Shown one piece after another: positions 24,890 through 37,250 of a stretch of DNA of 64,000 nt. The DNA comes from Neckera pumila. Lineage: Eukaryota > Streptophyta > Bryopsida > Hypnales > Neckeraceae. The first letter of the stretch is position 1. Every line of letters starts with the position of its first letter. The translations under genes and the position numbers were made by a program. The DNA lies in contig OZ018418.1 of assembly GCA_963969595.1 (NCBI GenBank), forward strand, positions 749,001-813,000, given 5' to 3'. A model generated the notes under the pieces. It saw only the letters and a list, made by a program, of their open reading frames with translations, was not told where the DNA came from and did not search any database.

Positions 24890-25830
24890 TAGTTTATGTC
24901 AACTCGAGTTAATGAATTTAGTTGTATAGCTCGCTCTTTACTTATCTTTGCTATTGACATTTATCTTGATTCGAGATTACTGGTGACTAATATGATCTAT
25001 ACTTTAGTTCTCTATTTCTAATCATCTCGACTCAAGATAAGTGATGACATTGTTTTCCTGATAGTACACGAATGTTCTTTTTACGGTTTAGTTATTGGTC
25101 ATTGATTGTCTAGACTCGATACAAATGATTTACTTTGGTCCCCCTAAGATTCAAATGATTAATCTACGACTACATTCTTGATCTCCGATCATCTCGACAC
25201 GAGATGAACATTGACTATCGTTTTCACCAATAACAAACAGACTTATTATCTACGATTCAGTTCTCGACCTCTAATCATCTCGACTCGAGATGAATGTTTT
25301 CTGCATAATAAACATATTTGCAACTACAATCTGTTTGCAACTACGATCTGTATTTTAGTTATCTTGATTTTTGATCAGTTCATCTCGGATCGTGAGGAAC
25401 TGTCATGAGGGTTTTTTGGATTGTTGTTAGAAGGTGTCATCTTGACCCGAGATGACTTGGGTATCTCCTACTTCTCACATTTTCCTGTTCTATCTAATGT
25501 TCCTTTATAGTTGATTGTTCCTTGACATTCATCTTGGTGTGAGTTGAATATGCAATGCTTCTTTAGTATTGATTGTTTCTCGCCATTCATCTTGGTGCGA
25601 GTTGAATTTGCTACAGGGTTCTGCTTTCTTTGTTTACGGTTATTTTGAATGGCTACTGGTATGGGATTTGTTCTTCTATGCTTTACAGACCCCATTCAAC
25701 TCGATCAAAGATAAATTGTCTATTACGGATCCTATTCTATTCAATCAAAGATGACTGGTCTGTTAGATATTGTGATGTTGAGCTCGGATCAAGTTGAACG
25801 TTAGTTTTTCCCCTATGCTTTTGGTTTCAT
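24890..25830. repeat. Array of short palindromes, ~84-bp period
   Basis: Degenerate copies of CATCTCGANNCGAGATGA recur at about 24900, 24960, 25024, 25108, 25190, 25276, 25361, 25440, 25530, 25588, 25693 and 25736. Those from 25024 to 25361 are spaced almost exactly 84 bases. The best copies read ATCATCTCGACTCGAGATGA (25274) and ATCATCTCGACACGAGATGA (25188). The array lies just upstream of the minus-strand gene starting at 24875. It could be transposase or regulator binding sites. Confidence 0.7.
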
Positions 25831-26026
25831 CTTCTTATATTTTTGGGATTTTTGTGCCCTACATAGCTAGTAAGATAGGGTATAACAATTGTTTCCTTTT
25901 GGTTCTAGAACAGGTTTCTGAACCCTTGGGATAATGACATACCTAACGCCCGCCTAAGCAAATGCATGGCAAAAGAATCACTTGATAACATGTTTTCAGG
26001 GTTTAACATTGATATTAAATACACCT

Positions 26027-26140
26027 GACGTTTTTTGCAACAGAAGCGCAATAAACCAAGAACGCAGTGACGCTCCAACCAAACACTAAGCTCCCTCCAA
26101 ACGCCAAGTGCAACGCAGCAACAGCCCACAGAAGCTTTAG
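26027..26140 (-). other. Possible exon encoding membrane segments
   Basis: On the minus strand an acceptor CTCTCCAG is followed by 38 open codons and a donor CAG|GTGTAT. The peptide is hydrophobic (KLLWAVAALHLAF then SLVFGWSVTAFLVYCASVA), compatible with two closely spaced membrane segments. Its partners are unclear. Other splice-like signals on the same strand lie near 26840 and 27087, and AAACCCTAA-type boxes at 27250-27475 would suit a plant gene's 5' region. No full gene could be assembled. Confidence 0.25.
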
Positions 26141-27200
26141 TTTAACCTGGAGAGAAACATGTACAAATTAAGGTTACATACAATGCATAGCCCACGCTTC
26201 ATGATTGAGCCTGTCAATAGCACGACAGAGCTAAGCATCCTTTGCGACGATAAAAAAATCACAATAGCACAAGCTTAATGCCATATTTGAATCACATTTA
26301 AAGCACAAGATTCAAATCCTAATTCATATCCTAATTCCAACATTAACATCCTAATTGAAGATAGTTGTGTTCTTGCGTGTCTATCTAAGAACTGGCTTGT
26401 AAGTCATTTTGTTTATTTGTGCATACCTAGCTGTTGTTTTCTGCCCCAGGTCTTGTTATTAAAATTGAAGCTTTGCTATGCCCTCTTCAATCTACCTAAT
26501 ACCTCGGAGGACTAGCTAGCTGCCTGCCTTGTCCTTGCTCACAAAATTGAATTATGGCAACATTTGCCAAACCAAAAAGTTGGTTCAACACCGTCAATGC
26601 AGAACATTTTAAAAAAACCCTAAACTGAAAAGGTTGCAGATTTTGTAAAACAAATCGTTCAACAACTTATGGCTCTATAAAAAGACTGAAGAACAAGGTC
26701 AACACTTTGTTCAATGTCCTTTGAAGCTACCTACATTCAAACATGGAACATTCCTAGGTTCTGAATTCAACAAGACCCCTGCGACTTTCTATTCATGCAG
26801 TCAGGGTGTTTAGGGTAGAAAGTTGCAAAGACCTACCTCTCCACTCAGAATTGTCTGACGCTTGGATTGCACCTAGTGAAAGAAGGATGAGCCAAGGCTA
26901 TGAAGTTCATTGACTGCTCTCTCACTCTACTAACAATTGAAGTTGCAAAAATTGTTATAATCAATTGTAAACTCCAAATTGACGACCTCGCAGGCAGCGA
27001 TCCAAGAAGAAAATAAAATGGGACCCCAAATGCAAGAATAAACGGAAGGAACAATAAGCTAGGGTTAAAAATGAACATGACGTACCTGTCTAGAAGTGCA
27101 ATGCCGCCGATTGCCCTCTTAGCTTCTACGCACGCCTCTTTTCTTGTCGACCTCTACTCAATTGAAGAAACCGCTGTGGAAACACAGGACAACCACATCA

Positions 27201-27541
27201 AATCACAGTCTAAAACACCAGACCAAATGCGCTCAAGCAGCTTCCATACCCTAAACCCTAAAGCAATGAATAGCATCTTCAAAGACGTAGGTTCTTCACA
27301 TTGCGATTCCAATTCCTACGCCGTGCTACTTCCAGCTAATTAAATTTGTTTCTTAGAGTGGAGGAATCTCACGAGATCTTTCTTGACGAGCTACAAGATC
27401 AAATCAAAACCCTAAACACCAGACCAAATGCGAGAATGGAACTTGCATTTGCGGAACCCTAAAGTGCATTGAACAGCATTTTCAAAGTGAGATTCAGTAG
27501 ACCCAGGTTCTTCACATTGCAATTCTAATTCCTACGCCGCG
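27201..27541. repeat. Direct duplication of ~125-140 bp, offset ~205 bp
   Basis: Bases 27201-27323 and 27401-27541 share ACCAGACCAAATGCG, ACCCTAAA, AGCATYTTCAAAG, AGGTTCTTCACATTGC and ATTCYAATTCCTACGCCG in the same order. Both copies hold CCCTAAA words. No open frame runs through them. Confidence 0.65.
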
Positions 27542-27779
27542 ACAGATAGGAGCGTTGGAGTTTAGGATTCACAGGCAGGAGAGTCGGATGGTCCCAATCT
27601 TTGTTGGCGCTAGGGTTCTGGGTAGAGGACCGATCCAAAACCGTGGAGCATGACCTGTGACCATGGACCCTGGATAGGCCCAGGACTGTGAACTGGGGAA
27701 TGGTATGCATGAAGGCTTTTGGTGAGGCTTTCTAGTGCCAAATAACACTAGAAAAAAGAATTTGCCTTTAAATGGCACC

Positions 27780-29630
27780 CCCCCAAAAGGACAAAAAATG
27801 TAGATGAAATCTTGAAAAAAAATTCAAAGTCAAAGAAAATACGGGATGAAATTGCTAGAACAAGGATGAAAACCAATTTATAGACTTGTAATATGTGTCA
27901 ATGTGATATTTTATATCTAATATGGATGAATTTTGATATTTGTAGCACCGCTACAAAATTTTATATCGCCATTAGGGCACTTCTTAAAGACTGTTAAAAA
28001 AAGCCCTGTTAAGCATGAATCCCAATTTGTAGCCTAAAGCTACAGTGGTACAAGGAATGTAGAGATATAACCCTTAAATGTTGAGGCGGATGTTTCACGT
28101 TTGATGAATAACATACAAATTCCTATGTAGAAGACAAGTGCAACTATGCGTCTTTGAAATGTTATTCTAAAAAAGGGTTGGGTAGATTTCTTACCATAGT
28201 GTTTTTTTGAATCATTGCTTTTGCTTTTTCTAAATATAACAATTTGACGGTGATGAAAAGGGATTATTTCTAGGGTCCTCCCTCTCATCTTTTATAAATT
28301 ACAAGGACAAAGAAGATGAAGCAAATTATTGTGGAAAACTATAGCATGAGGTTTTAAACATGTCGAATGTACATACTGGGACAATTGAATATCTATTTAT
28401 GTACCGTTGAGGTAAAAATTCATGTAGTGTGAAATGCGAATTAATTAATACAAGTCCCCTATTCAATGTATATGTGGTTTTGCTTAGTTTTCCAAATAAA
28501 AGTGAAGGGTTTGTTTTAGGATTTGGACTCTTCACGTAAACACAAATGATCTCATTCCCAAATTCTACTCTTGCCAAATGAACAAAGAACCCACGATAGG
28601 AGAGACCTTAACATTTGGAAGCTATACATAAAGTATATGGACAAAAAATTATTGGTACCTTAAAAAAATAACATGTATGCCAGAAAATTGTTTTTCAAGT
28701 GTTGTAAATCTCCTATGATTATAGTATTCAATTTTAAAAAGACGTCTAAACATCATGCAAGATAGAGGCATCATTTTCATAATACATGCAGAAGTTAGAG
28801 AGAAAATTAATTTGGTTATAGAAATGTTCATTCAAACCAGGTACATAATTGTTTTTAGAGATGGTGGCTTCCCAATTTCCATACACTTGACAAAGTAGTG
28901 AATAATTTCTAGTTTGTTTATACTTTTTTATGGTTCCCTATTTGTCATGATAATTTTGAATTAACTATGAATATTCTTTTGTTCTCTTATCCCATATCAT
29001 ATTAATTTAATATCAGCAACTATCAACTTCAAAACTGTAAGGCTTTTAGAGAATATAGAATTTCATCTTAGAATTATAAGTTAGTAGAAAATAAAGTGGA
29101 ACAACCTGCACCTGAATGTCAATAACTTTTCCAAAACAATGATTTGTTCTTCCATAAAATTCACAATTAGACATGTTCGCTCAAGTGGATCACTCTATGT
29201 ATATTTTATACCCCCCCTGTGCAGCGAGGGGGTATTTGTCAGGGGGCTATTTACCTCCCACCTAAAAATAAAAGGAACCCTGTAATTACTAAATTTGACA
29301 AAATGGCCTATTTTATGTCCATTTTAAAATCTATGTGAATGCAATTTCTTAGGCTACTTTCTTTATAAAGGAAAAAAGTGAATTAAAAAGCAAAGCGGAA
29401 GCAAAAGTATTTGGAAAAATAGTACAGTCAATAAATACATGCATAGAATTTAGCTTATTTCTATGCAATTTCAAACAACTTTGATTATGCATTCCATTTA
29501 ATTTATAAATAGAAGCCTTGATGCACTATTCTTTGTTGGTGGCTCTTGGTGCCTTTCAGTTGTTTTTTGTAAGAGTAGTGACCTACATAATGTGCATTTC
29601 ATAATTTGCAAGAGATACAAAGAAGCCATG
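27780..29630. other. AT-rich non-coding stretch
   Basis: No gene is seen. The only structure is an inverted repeat at 29207-29235, where ATACCCCC and GGGGGTAT flank CCTGTGCAGCGA-like sequence. Confidence 0.4.
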
Positions 29631-29670
29631 AATGAGAGAAATATTGAAAGAAATGTTTACAAGCGTGCAG

Positions 29671-31789
29671 AATGCAAGGGGCAAAGGAGGACCAGGTTTG
29701 CACATGTTACCGGATCTTTCCTCTTGGGTATTGGAGGAGATTAGACGTGAATATCAATCGGGTATAGTTATCAATGCAGAAATGGTGGACACCAATAGGG
29801 GACCATTAGAGGTGGCTACAATGTATAAGTCTATGTACGCTTACAAAAACCATTTTAGAATTATTAGTGCCGAACAGTCGCTGCAAACAACTAATAGCAG
29901 AGTAGCAGCAACATTTAGGCAGGTATGCAGGAACGGAATTTCTGATGCAAATCAAATAGACGCTGCCATTGAGTACGTGGGCCATATAGAAGAGATATTG
30001 GAGTTAAATTGCAGGCGCCATTGTGTTGTAGTGCTAGTATGTGATTTTGTAGAGGCAAAGTACATGGGAGAAAACGCATCAATGATAAAGGATAAGTGGA
30101 ATTTTATTTTGGCAAACTATAGAAGAAGATTGAGTATTGTTTGTCGGGATAGCTTCACTTTTTGAAGCACTGTGAACAAGTTTTTTATTCAGATGCTAGG
30201 GAGTCTTCTGGTTGGAAAGTGGTTCTCAAGAAAGGAAATACAAGGTAGACAAGTCTTGCTGAATAATGAAGAGGACGCAAGGACAGAGTTGTCTAATATG
30301 AGGGACGACAAAGATTTTGAAGATTTGCGGCCTGAGAGGGAAGTCAGAGAAGATGCACAGGATGCAATTGTCACTGGACATGATGTAGTATTGCAGGAAA
30401 TTCTTGTTCCAGGAAGGCAAAAGAGAGTGCCAATTCGCCCCAAACGAGCTCGCCGTTGCACGGGAGCAGTACAAGCAGACAGAAGTAGTGCAGATGCCAA
30501 ATCTTGTGGCCGTGGCCGTCAACCTCAACAACAAGGTGACAGAGTCAAAGGATGTTGATGTGGCGAGGAAGGGGGCCAACAATCACTTGATGTAATCTGC
30601 GGAGAGAATTAGGGAAGAGGGAGCTCAAGGTGTAGAAGACGAAGAGAAGTCCGTAAAGATGTTGGTTAGCGGAGGGAGCGTTGTTGAACTAAAGTTTCAA
30701 GGAACATTAACCCCTAAAGGACCATTATCCCTTCGGGGGACAAATGGGATTTTGGGCAGGTACCTACGGGCTGAATTTTTGTTGTGATTTTTTGAAACTT
30801 TTTTTGAAGATAGGAAATCTACTAAGCTTCATGGGAATATAATTTTTTTTCAATCGATGCCTGGGAAAAAAATTTATGCCCAAATAAGCTCAAAACAGGG
30901 GACATCGGGCAGCCAAAAAAATTTTGCAATTTATTTTTTAAAATTTTTTAAAATTTTTTTTCTTATAGATTATATTTTTTTTTATCTGGGAAGCTTTGAT
31001 TCATTTCAGTTGGATTTGTTATGAGAAAGTTATGGACGATCCTGTTTTTCGAGCACTTAGAGCATCTTCTTGAAAAAAATAACTTGTAGGATTCATTTCT
31101 GAATGCAATTTTTGCAATTTTTCAAAAAAGAAAGTTCCACAAAGTCTAGTTTTTTTGCTAAAACAGTCTCACCATTGGGATTAGTGTTTTTTAAATCCAT
31201 ATAAAAGATATTAATATTTTAGATTTTCCTTCTATCTCGTACCTACTTCTACTTAATAATTTTTTTAATAATGAAAATTAAGTTTTTTTGGATTCTTTTA
31301 TTTTTCTAGACTCTCAACTCAATTCTCCACTATAAAGTTTAAAAGCTCAAAATTCTATAGTGCAAAAAATTAATGTTAAAAATGTTCAAAGTCATAAAAT
31401 TTAGTCACGCAATGTGCTGCAAAACTTGTTTTTTTCACTTCAAACGCAGATATCTTGCAATCTGTGTGGTCAACATTTCTGAAATTATTTCCACACATTT
31501 TCATACTAGTTAGGTATAAGATCCTACCGTTAGATATGGAAAAAAAACAATTTTCAATTTTTTTACTCTTTGCTATAGAAATGGCGATTTTGAGTGTTTT
31601 TTGGTAGAAAAAAGGTCTTGGTCCTTCAGGGATTAACGACCAGGAAGAGATCATACCTCCCAGTGTCGGCACTGTGCAGAGCTCAAGGAGCACATCTGTT
31701 GAATCAAATGCTAACGGCAATTAGTGTGCACAGGTGCATTATTGATTGAGGGTAGGTGGAATCCAAAAAATGGAATAAAATATGACAAA
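29671..31789 (+). pseudogene. Orphan C-terminal part of a CACTA TNP2 transposase
   Basis: After an acceptor GCGTGCAG the frame encodes LPDLSSWVLEEIRREY, MYKSMYAYKNHFRI, EYVGHIEEILELN, VVVLVCDFV and IKDKWNFILANYRRR, the order of the DUF4216-type C-terminal part of plant TNP2. It is the same exon as 47467-46581 on the other strand, and the two are clearly homologous. A TGA follows SFTF at about 30163. The expected CEQVFYSD and GWKVVLKK continue in another frame, so a base is missing. Further downstream a coding-like frame passes a TAA near 30593 and is split at the TTAA at 30707 by a 922-bp insertion; with the insertion left out it stays open to about 31789. The main body of the transposase is absent upstream. 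Confidence 0.65.
30711..31632. mobile_element. 922-bp TTAA-flanked element, copy A
   Basis: The element begins CCCCTAAAGGACCA and ends with the complement of TCCCTGAAGGACCA. It is flanked on both sides by TTAA (30707-30710 and 31633-31636). It has no coding capacity and is AT-rich inside. The interior (for example GAAATTATTTCCACACATT, ATAAGATCCTAC) is homologous to copy B at 40881-41803. TTAA target duplications and CCC-type ends are the mark of piggyBac-type elements, and with no transposase it would be a miniature non-autonomous copy. Confidence 0.75.
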
Positions 31790-34400
31790 TGGTACCGGGC
31801 TTGCTTAGTGGGTAGGTCAAAGGGATCATAGTTGACAAGGCTTGTCAAGTTGTCACGTCTTCAAAAATTTATAAGAAGATTGTGCACTGGAGAGAAGTGT
31901 AGAATGCTGCGGATAATGACATGCATCGCTAAAAGCTTCACTTTGAATGTGCAGGAAGTGCTAAGTAGTAGAAATTCCATTACTCATGGACGCCATTGGT
32001 CCAGGGATTTGGATTTGGAAAACAAGGTTGTTTGGTTGACTTTGTGCCTTTGTGCTTCAATAGGTCATTGAAGAAGTATTAAGTAAGTAATTGGAGCAAG
32101 TTTCCTGCTGTAAGAGTGACTGCAAGTGCAAGTGCGGACTTTCTTTACAAAGAATCCTGATGTGTATAGTGCATTTGATGGATTGTAGGGAATGGCTGAA
32201 AACATTAGTGTGCGAAAGGAACCAGCATAGACCCAGTGGAATAATTATCTACCATCTTTACGTCAATTGTTGTGAAAGCGCAAGTCACTTCTTCTTTTGT
32301 TCAGTTTTGAGAAGCGGTAGTTTTGCGTTCTGGAGTCGCTCTCGGAGTCAATGCAATCAAGTTGACCTTGTTATTGGGGCTTCAATTTTGAGTTTCACAT
32401 GCCTGGCTCTTCATTAGCGTTAGTTGGAAATGAGGACGGAGGAGAACAAGCGGTGGCAATGAGATCTTTTGTAAGCATGCGTCACTGAAAAAGGTGAGTC
32501 AACAACTTTACAGAGAGGGAGTGAATGAAGAGCAATGTCACCATATTATATACAAAATGGGAAATTTATGAAGAGATGTGAATATGGCTAGCGTGATTTT
32601 TAAAAATAGATGGGGTTACTGTTTTGAAGAGGGCACTTCCATTATGTTCGATAGGCATGTGCAATTTGTTTTGTATGTAGCTAGGTACTGGTCATGTGCT
32701 AGAACCATTGCGCACTGCATACTTTGTTTTGTTATACGCAAGCTCTGCTATGAACATGGCCTCAAAGTCTGTGCAAACTGATCTTAATAATTGTTGTTTA
32801 AGTTCCAACATTCTTCATCTCTTGTGCATAGTTGATGTGCAATTGCTTATTTGTTTGCAATGCTGACTATAAGGACTCTGTGACAAATAGTAAGTGGTTA
32901 GCGGTGGTCAAGTGTATTTTTGCATGACTGGTATGACTGCTTATAAGTGATATTTCAATAAAATGGTGGAATTCTAGGAACTAGACACTTACATGTGTAG
33001 ACGGAACGGTCGGATATTTCCTTGTATGCTAGAAATGAATGGAGAAGTGGCATAAGGAATAACGCCATTTTAACAAAATTTTCCATTGATTTTTAAGCGA
33101 ATCTCAGGAAGTGACTGTGTTGGCAGTCAAAGTCAATGCACTTACCGTGACTATTCTTGCAGCCGGACTTTCACATGTCCTATGTTCTGTGTGCCTCTTA
33201 TCATCCATGATAGGTAGTGTGCATGTAGAAAGTGCTCAATTAAGGGCAGGCTGTCTGAGAAGGCACGGCAAAAAATGATGCAATATTCAAGAACATTAAT
33301 AGAAATGGAAGTGCCATGAGAAGCTTCTGCATTGAAGACAAATTTCAAGTGGAACGGGAATTTGGGGTCCTGTCCACAACGTGATTTGAATTGGGAGTGC
33401 AGCATTGAATTAAAAGCTGTTTTTGGATGAAAGAGCATGAGAATGGTAAGTAGTGCATTTTGAGGAACTCCAGTTTTTTAACTTCTTTGTCGTAAGTGGA
33501 TCTGCAGGTGGTTGTTGTAGTAATTTGTTATTCTATTGGGTGGAAATTAAAGCGTTAAGCATGGTAATGTTCCCACTGAACAAAAGCAATACACTGTTAC
33601 AAGAGCATTGCTCACTCTCACTAATGTTTGTCCTGTCTTTGTCATTGCCAGGGGATATATCTTCTTCTAGAGATGTCCTATATGTGTGGTTAGTTTTCAA
33701 TCTTTGTACTATTTTGTTGTTTGGAACCTTACTGAAAGGAGAAAGTGTTAGCATTGACTGCACAGTTAAGCGGTAATTTCATTGGATCGTTATGGAAATA
33801 GCTGCTGCATTTTTGTGTGTTGTGGTGTAAAGTCGAGGGATTTTCAAGTCTTTGAGGACCAAGTGATTGAAAATGTGCATGAAGGTGGTGTGTATGCAGT
33901 GACTTTTGAGGATGTGCTTGAACTTGGAATGCCAATGCCGTTGCTACAGGAGCCACATAAGAAATAACGCAGTTCAAGACTTTTGTGGAGGAGATCTCTG
34001 AGTTCTAGTCAAAGCTCTATGAATAGGTGTGCAGTTTTCCACGTACTCTACACTTGGCCTATGAGCAAAGGAGTAGGCCTTTGTTGTAGACAGGTTTACA
34101 ATAAGGAAATTCAAATGACTGATTTTGTCAATGAGGTTTTTGGTCCTGCTTTTTATGCTGTGGACATATGAATTTCATCATTTTCATACATGACTTATTA
34201 CATATATTGTAAATGAAAGATGAAGCATTGGACGTTCATGAGCTTCAAAAGATACTCAGTGGTACAATCACAATGCGTATTTGTGGATAGCTATGGTCTT
34301 CACAAAATGTAGGCAACATAGTGCACAATTCAAGGCAGCAATGAATGTGCTTGACATTTGAATAGTTGTTGGGTGTGGTGCATGGTAGGTCTGTGTGTGC
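31790..34400. other. G/T-leaning region without a gene
   Basis: The plus strand is richer in G than C, as in the transposase remnant before it. Only short open frames occur, the longest at 33453-33776, a hydrophobic composition without any recognisable domain. I see no convincing exon chain. Confidence 0.35.
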
Positions 34401-34710
34401 CATTAGATGATATTCGGGGGTCTTGGAGGGCCGTTTCAGTCCCATTCCCTAATCTGCCTAGATTCAATGAACGTCGATACGAGTGTGTCAGAGTTTTTTT
34501 TTTCAAAAAAAAAAAAAGAATTTTTTTTTTACCAAAATATCATTTTAAGCAAAATTTATTTATTTATTTATTTATTTATTTTTCAAAAATTGACGTGGTA
34601 GTCGCTATGCCACGTCAGCCAGTTGCTGCTACTGCGTTCTCGCAATCTAGGAACGCAGCTAAGAGCAGGGGAACTCGAAGCCCTCCAAGACCCCCGAATC
34701 TCATCTAATG
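34401..34710. mobile_element. 310-bp miniature inverted-repeat element
   Basis: The 31-base ends are inverted copies with one mismatch: CATTAGATGATATTC then GGGGGTCTTGGAGGGC at 34401-34431, and the complement at 34680-34710. Inside are a (TTTA)n microsatellite (34557-34583) and two smaller palindromes, TGACGTGG...CCACGTCA (34592-34618) and TGCGTTC...GAACGCA (34632-34656). The inner part of the ends (GGGGGTCTTGG) resembles the 72-bp hairpin at 14788. No clear target duplication is visible. Confidence 0.75.
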
Positions 34711-35761
34711 ACAATAGGTTCTTAGAGCTCTTCTATTGTCTACAAGAATGTTCTATATACGTGAATTTGAAAAAACATGTCAATGTTAGCGTGCTCATTG
34801 AAATGCTACTCTATTCACCAGAAATATTAACTAGTCTGCAAACTGCTTTGAAGGAGAAGTACTTGTTCTTCTAGAACGGTGACAAAGTAAAGGGAGAAGT
34901 GTCCACGTCATATTTGATACAGAATTTGAATGAGAAGGCTAGATGAAGACTGCAGTATGACTTTTTCAACCATCCATGTGGATTCACTAAACATAATGAA
35001 GATGACAAAAATTGAAAGAAAGTTCACAAGAACTAAGAAAATTGGCCGAATCAACAAAGCTAACAAAGTCCACATTCCAGTTTGTTGATTTCAATCAAAA
35101 ACTGTCAATTTTCTGTCAAATAGGATAGCATCTCCTTATAGTGTTTGGGTTATAAACCATCGGAATTGGAATTCTTCAACTGTGGATTCCCGCCCTGAGG
35201 TTTGAAATTACCAAGCGTTCCTTGTTTTCAAATGTTGGATGCATTCTTGATTGTCGAGCCGCAATCAAGAAGTGGAGTACATGCGGTTCTTCACTTTGAA
35301 AGTAGACTATATTCTCAATTTCTGCGCTGTTCCAAACAGAAAGAAGGAGGGCATGGGGCTCTTGACTTTGTGATTAGAAATTTGCAACTCCAGTCTTCAT
35401 TGCAATTCCGGATCTTCATTGACATTCTAAAATTCCCCGCATTCAAGGATGGTATCGTTGCACGGTTTCATAAAAGTCAATGATGCATTGAGCAAAGCGA
35501 ATTAAGTCTTGAAGACTTTCATTTCACCGGATTTCACATGTTTCTCCGATCAATACTCGAACAAGTAACACTGTGTCCCTCCACTTCAAGCCAATCTAAC
35601 AACCTGAATACCAATCTAATGGCCCCTCAATTACTGTGCCCCGATCTATTCCGTGCTCTATAGTCAGGGTGCTTGTCAATTCAATCTGTCAGTGTTGGGA
35701 ATTGAGAAGCAAGGATTTGTTTTCTCATCCCCAGACCGCCTGCAACTGGTTCGTCTATACT
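34711..35761. other. No gene seen
   Basis: Mixed-composition sequence with a 93-codon open stretch at 35202-35483 that lacks recognisable motifs or splice context. I do not call a gene. Confidence 0.3.
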
Positions 35762-35765
35762 TTAA

Positions 35766-36689
35766 CCCCTAAATGTCCAAGGCACCAGATTCTTTTTTAT
35801 TTATTTTTGGAGAAGTGCTGAAGTGGCAACAAACAAGAAAATGATGTAGCCAAATATTTTAGGATTCATCTGTATTTTGGATAGAAATATCTTTTCATTC
35901 ACATATTTGAATGAGTTTCATTTATATTTAGCATTTTCATCAAAAATTTAAAAAACAATTGGAGCAATTTCACATTATCATCCTATTTTTCTTCAAATAG
36001 GCTTGATGCAGCCCATTTATTTTTGAGGCATTTGGGCCTCATAAGGCCCAAAAAAACACATTGCAAGGCATCCAAATGTGGTGTCCAAGAAACTTTGAAG
36101 TTAATTAAAACCTTATCAAATTGCTATTTTTAGTAGATTATATTTTTGAAAGATTTTTTTTGAAGTCTAACCCTAAATCCAAAATCTGACTTTGAAAATG
36201 AATGATTATGATTTTTCTATTCAAGATTTTGAGCAAAGGTACCCATTGCAACCTTGACTTTTTGTAGTGCTCAAGGCTCTTGGAAATTAGCCTCAAATAG
36301 CCTCAGATCTTAGAGAAAAAATCACACTAGAAATTCATTTAAAAAATTTGTAGAGTAGATTTTGAGAAGTCATAAAATGATTGATGTTTTGTTTTTTTTA
36401 GGCCCTTCAACCTCATTTTTTGGGGGTCTTGAATGTTTTAGATTCGACATGCAAAAGGAGAGCTCAAAGATTTTCATAGTTTTAACACCTTGATGATCAA
36501 ACACTATAATCTTTCAATCTTTATATGATATTGTTGTGATTTCTTTTCCTATGTGATCTTTAACATGTCTAGTTTGAATTTGTAAGGTTACAATTAAAAA
36601 AAAACTGATTAAATTTATCAAATGTTGGCTTTCAGTTCAATTTATAGTAAATTCCAAGAGGCTAAAAACAAGCCTTGGGCATTTAGGGG
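35766..36689. mobile_element. 924-bp TTAA-flanked element, copy C
   Basis: It starts CCCCTAAATGTCCAAGG and ends with the complement of CCCCTAAATGCCCAAGG, between TTAA at 35762-35765 and 36690-36693. Length and ends match copies A and B almost exactly, but the interior is different sequence. It has no coding capacity. Confidence 0.7.
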
Positions 36690-36696
36690 TTAACGT

Positions 36697-36793
36697 TTCC
36701 AATGAAATTCCGTTTCATTGGAACTTAGAAGAAAAACAAACTCTAAAAAAAAGAGAGCTATAGAATCCTTCATTTTTTATTAAATGAAGGATT
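36697..36793. repeat. Two adjacent short perfect hairpins
   Basis: TTCCAATGAAA (36697-36707) pairs with TTTCATTGGAA (36713-36723) around a 5-base loop. AATCCTTCATTT (36764-36775) pairs with AAATGAAGGATT (36782-36793) around a 6-base loop. They directly follow the right TTAA of copy C. Confidence 0.7.
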
Positions 36794-36889
36794 TCACTTG
36801 AACCCCCTCATTTGCAAAGAGAATTTGCACTAATTTTAAATTCAAAGCTGTTCATACTTGAGATTTTATATTTCAATGATTGAAGTCTT

Positions 36890-37250
36890 AAGGTCTAGGG
36901 TCCACGGTTATAGGATGCAAGGTACACAATTGTAGGGTTGAAGGTTCACGGTTGTAGAGTCATGGTTCTTGATTTCAGGGTTTAGGGTTCTTTGTGCTAG
37001 GATTCATGACCAATAGTGCTAGGGCTTAGGATTAAAAAATTTCAAGGTCGTGGTTCTCAGTTTCAACTAAAGGTGTACGGTTCATGGTTTAGGATTGTCA
37101 ATTCTAAAGTCTTCAATTTTTAGGTAGACGATTTTAGGATTCCTAGTTCTAGGTCTTTTCATTCAGGATTTCTAGTTAGATTCAGGCTTCAAGGTTTTGA
37201 GATCTGTCACGGTTTAGGGATTACATTCAGTTCAGGGTTTAGGGTTTATG
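36890..37250. repeat. Degenerate TTTAGGG-like low-complexity tract
   Basis: Words such as GGTTTAGGG, AGGGTTTAGGGTT, GGTCTAGGG and GGTTCATGGTTTAGG recur without a fixed period. They resemble the plant telomere unit but form no regular array. Sequence from 37260 to 38190 is AT-rich without a gene. Confidence 0.5.

Noticed and set aside
29207..29235. Helitron-type 3' hairpin
   Set aside because: The stem is present, but no CTRR end follows at the right distance and no Rep/helicase gene is seen.
36890..37250. Interstitial telomere array
   Set aside because: TTTAGGG-like words occur, but there is no regular tandem repeat.
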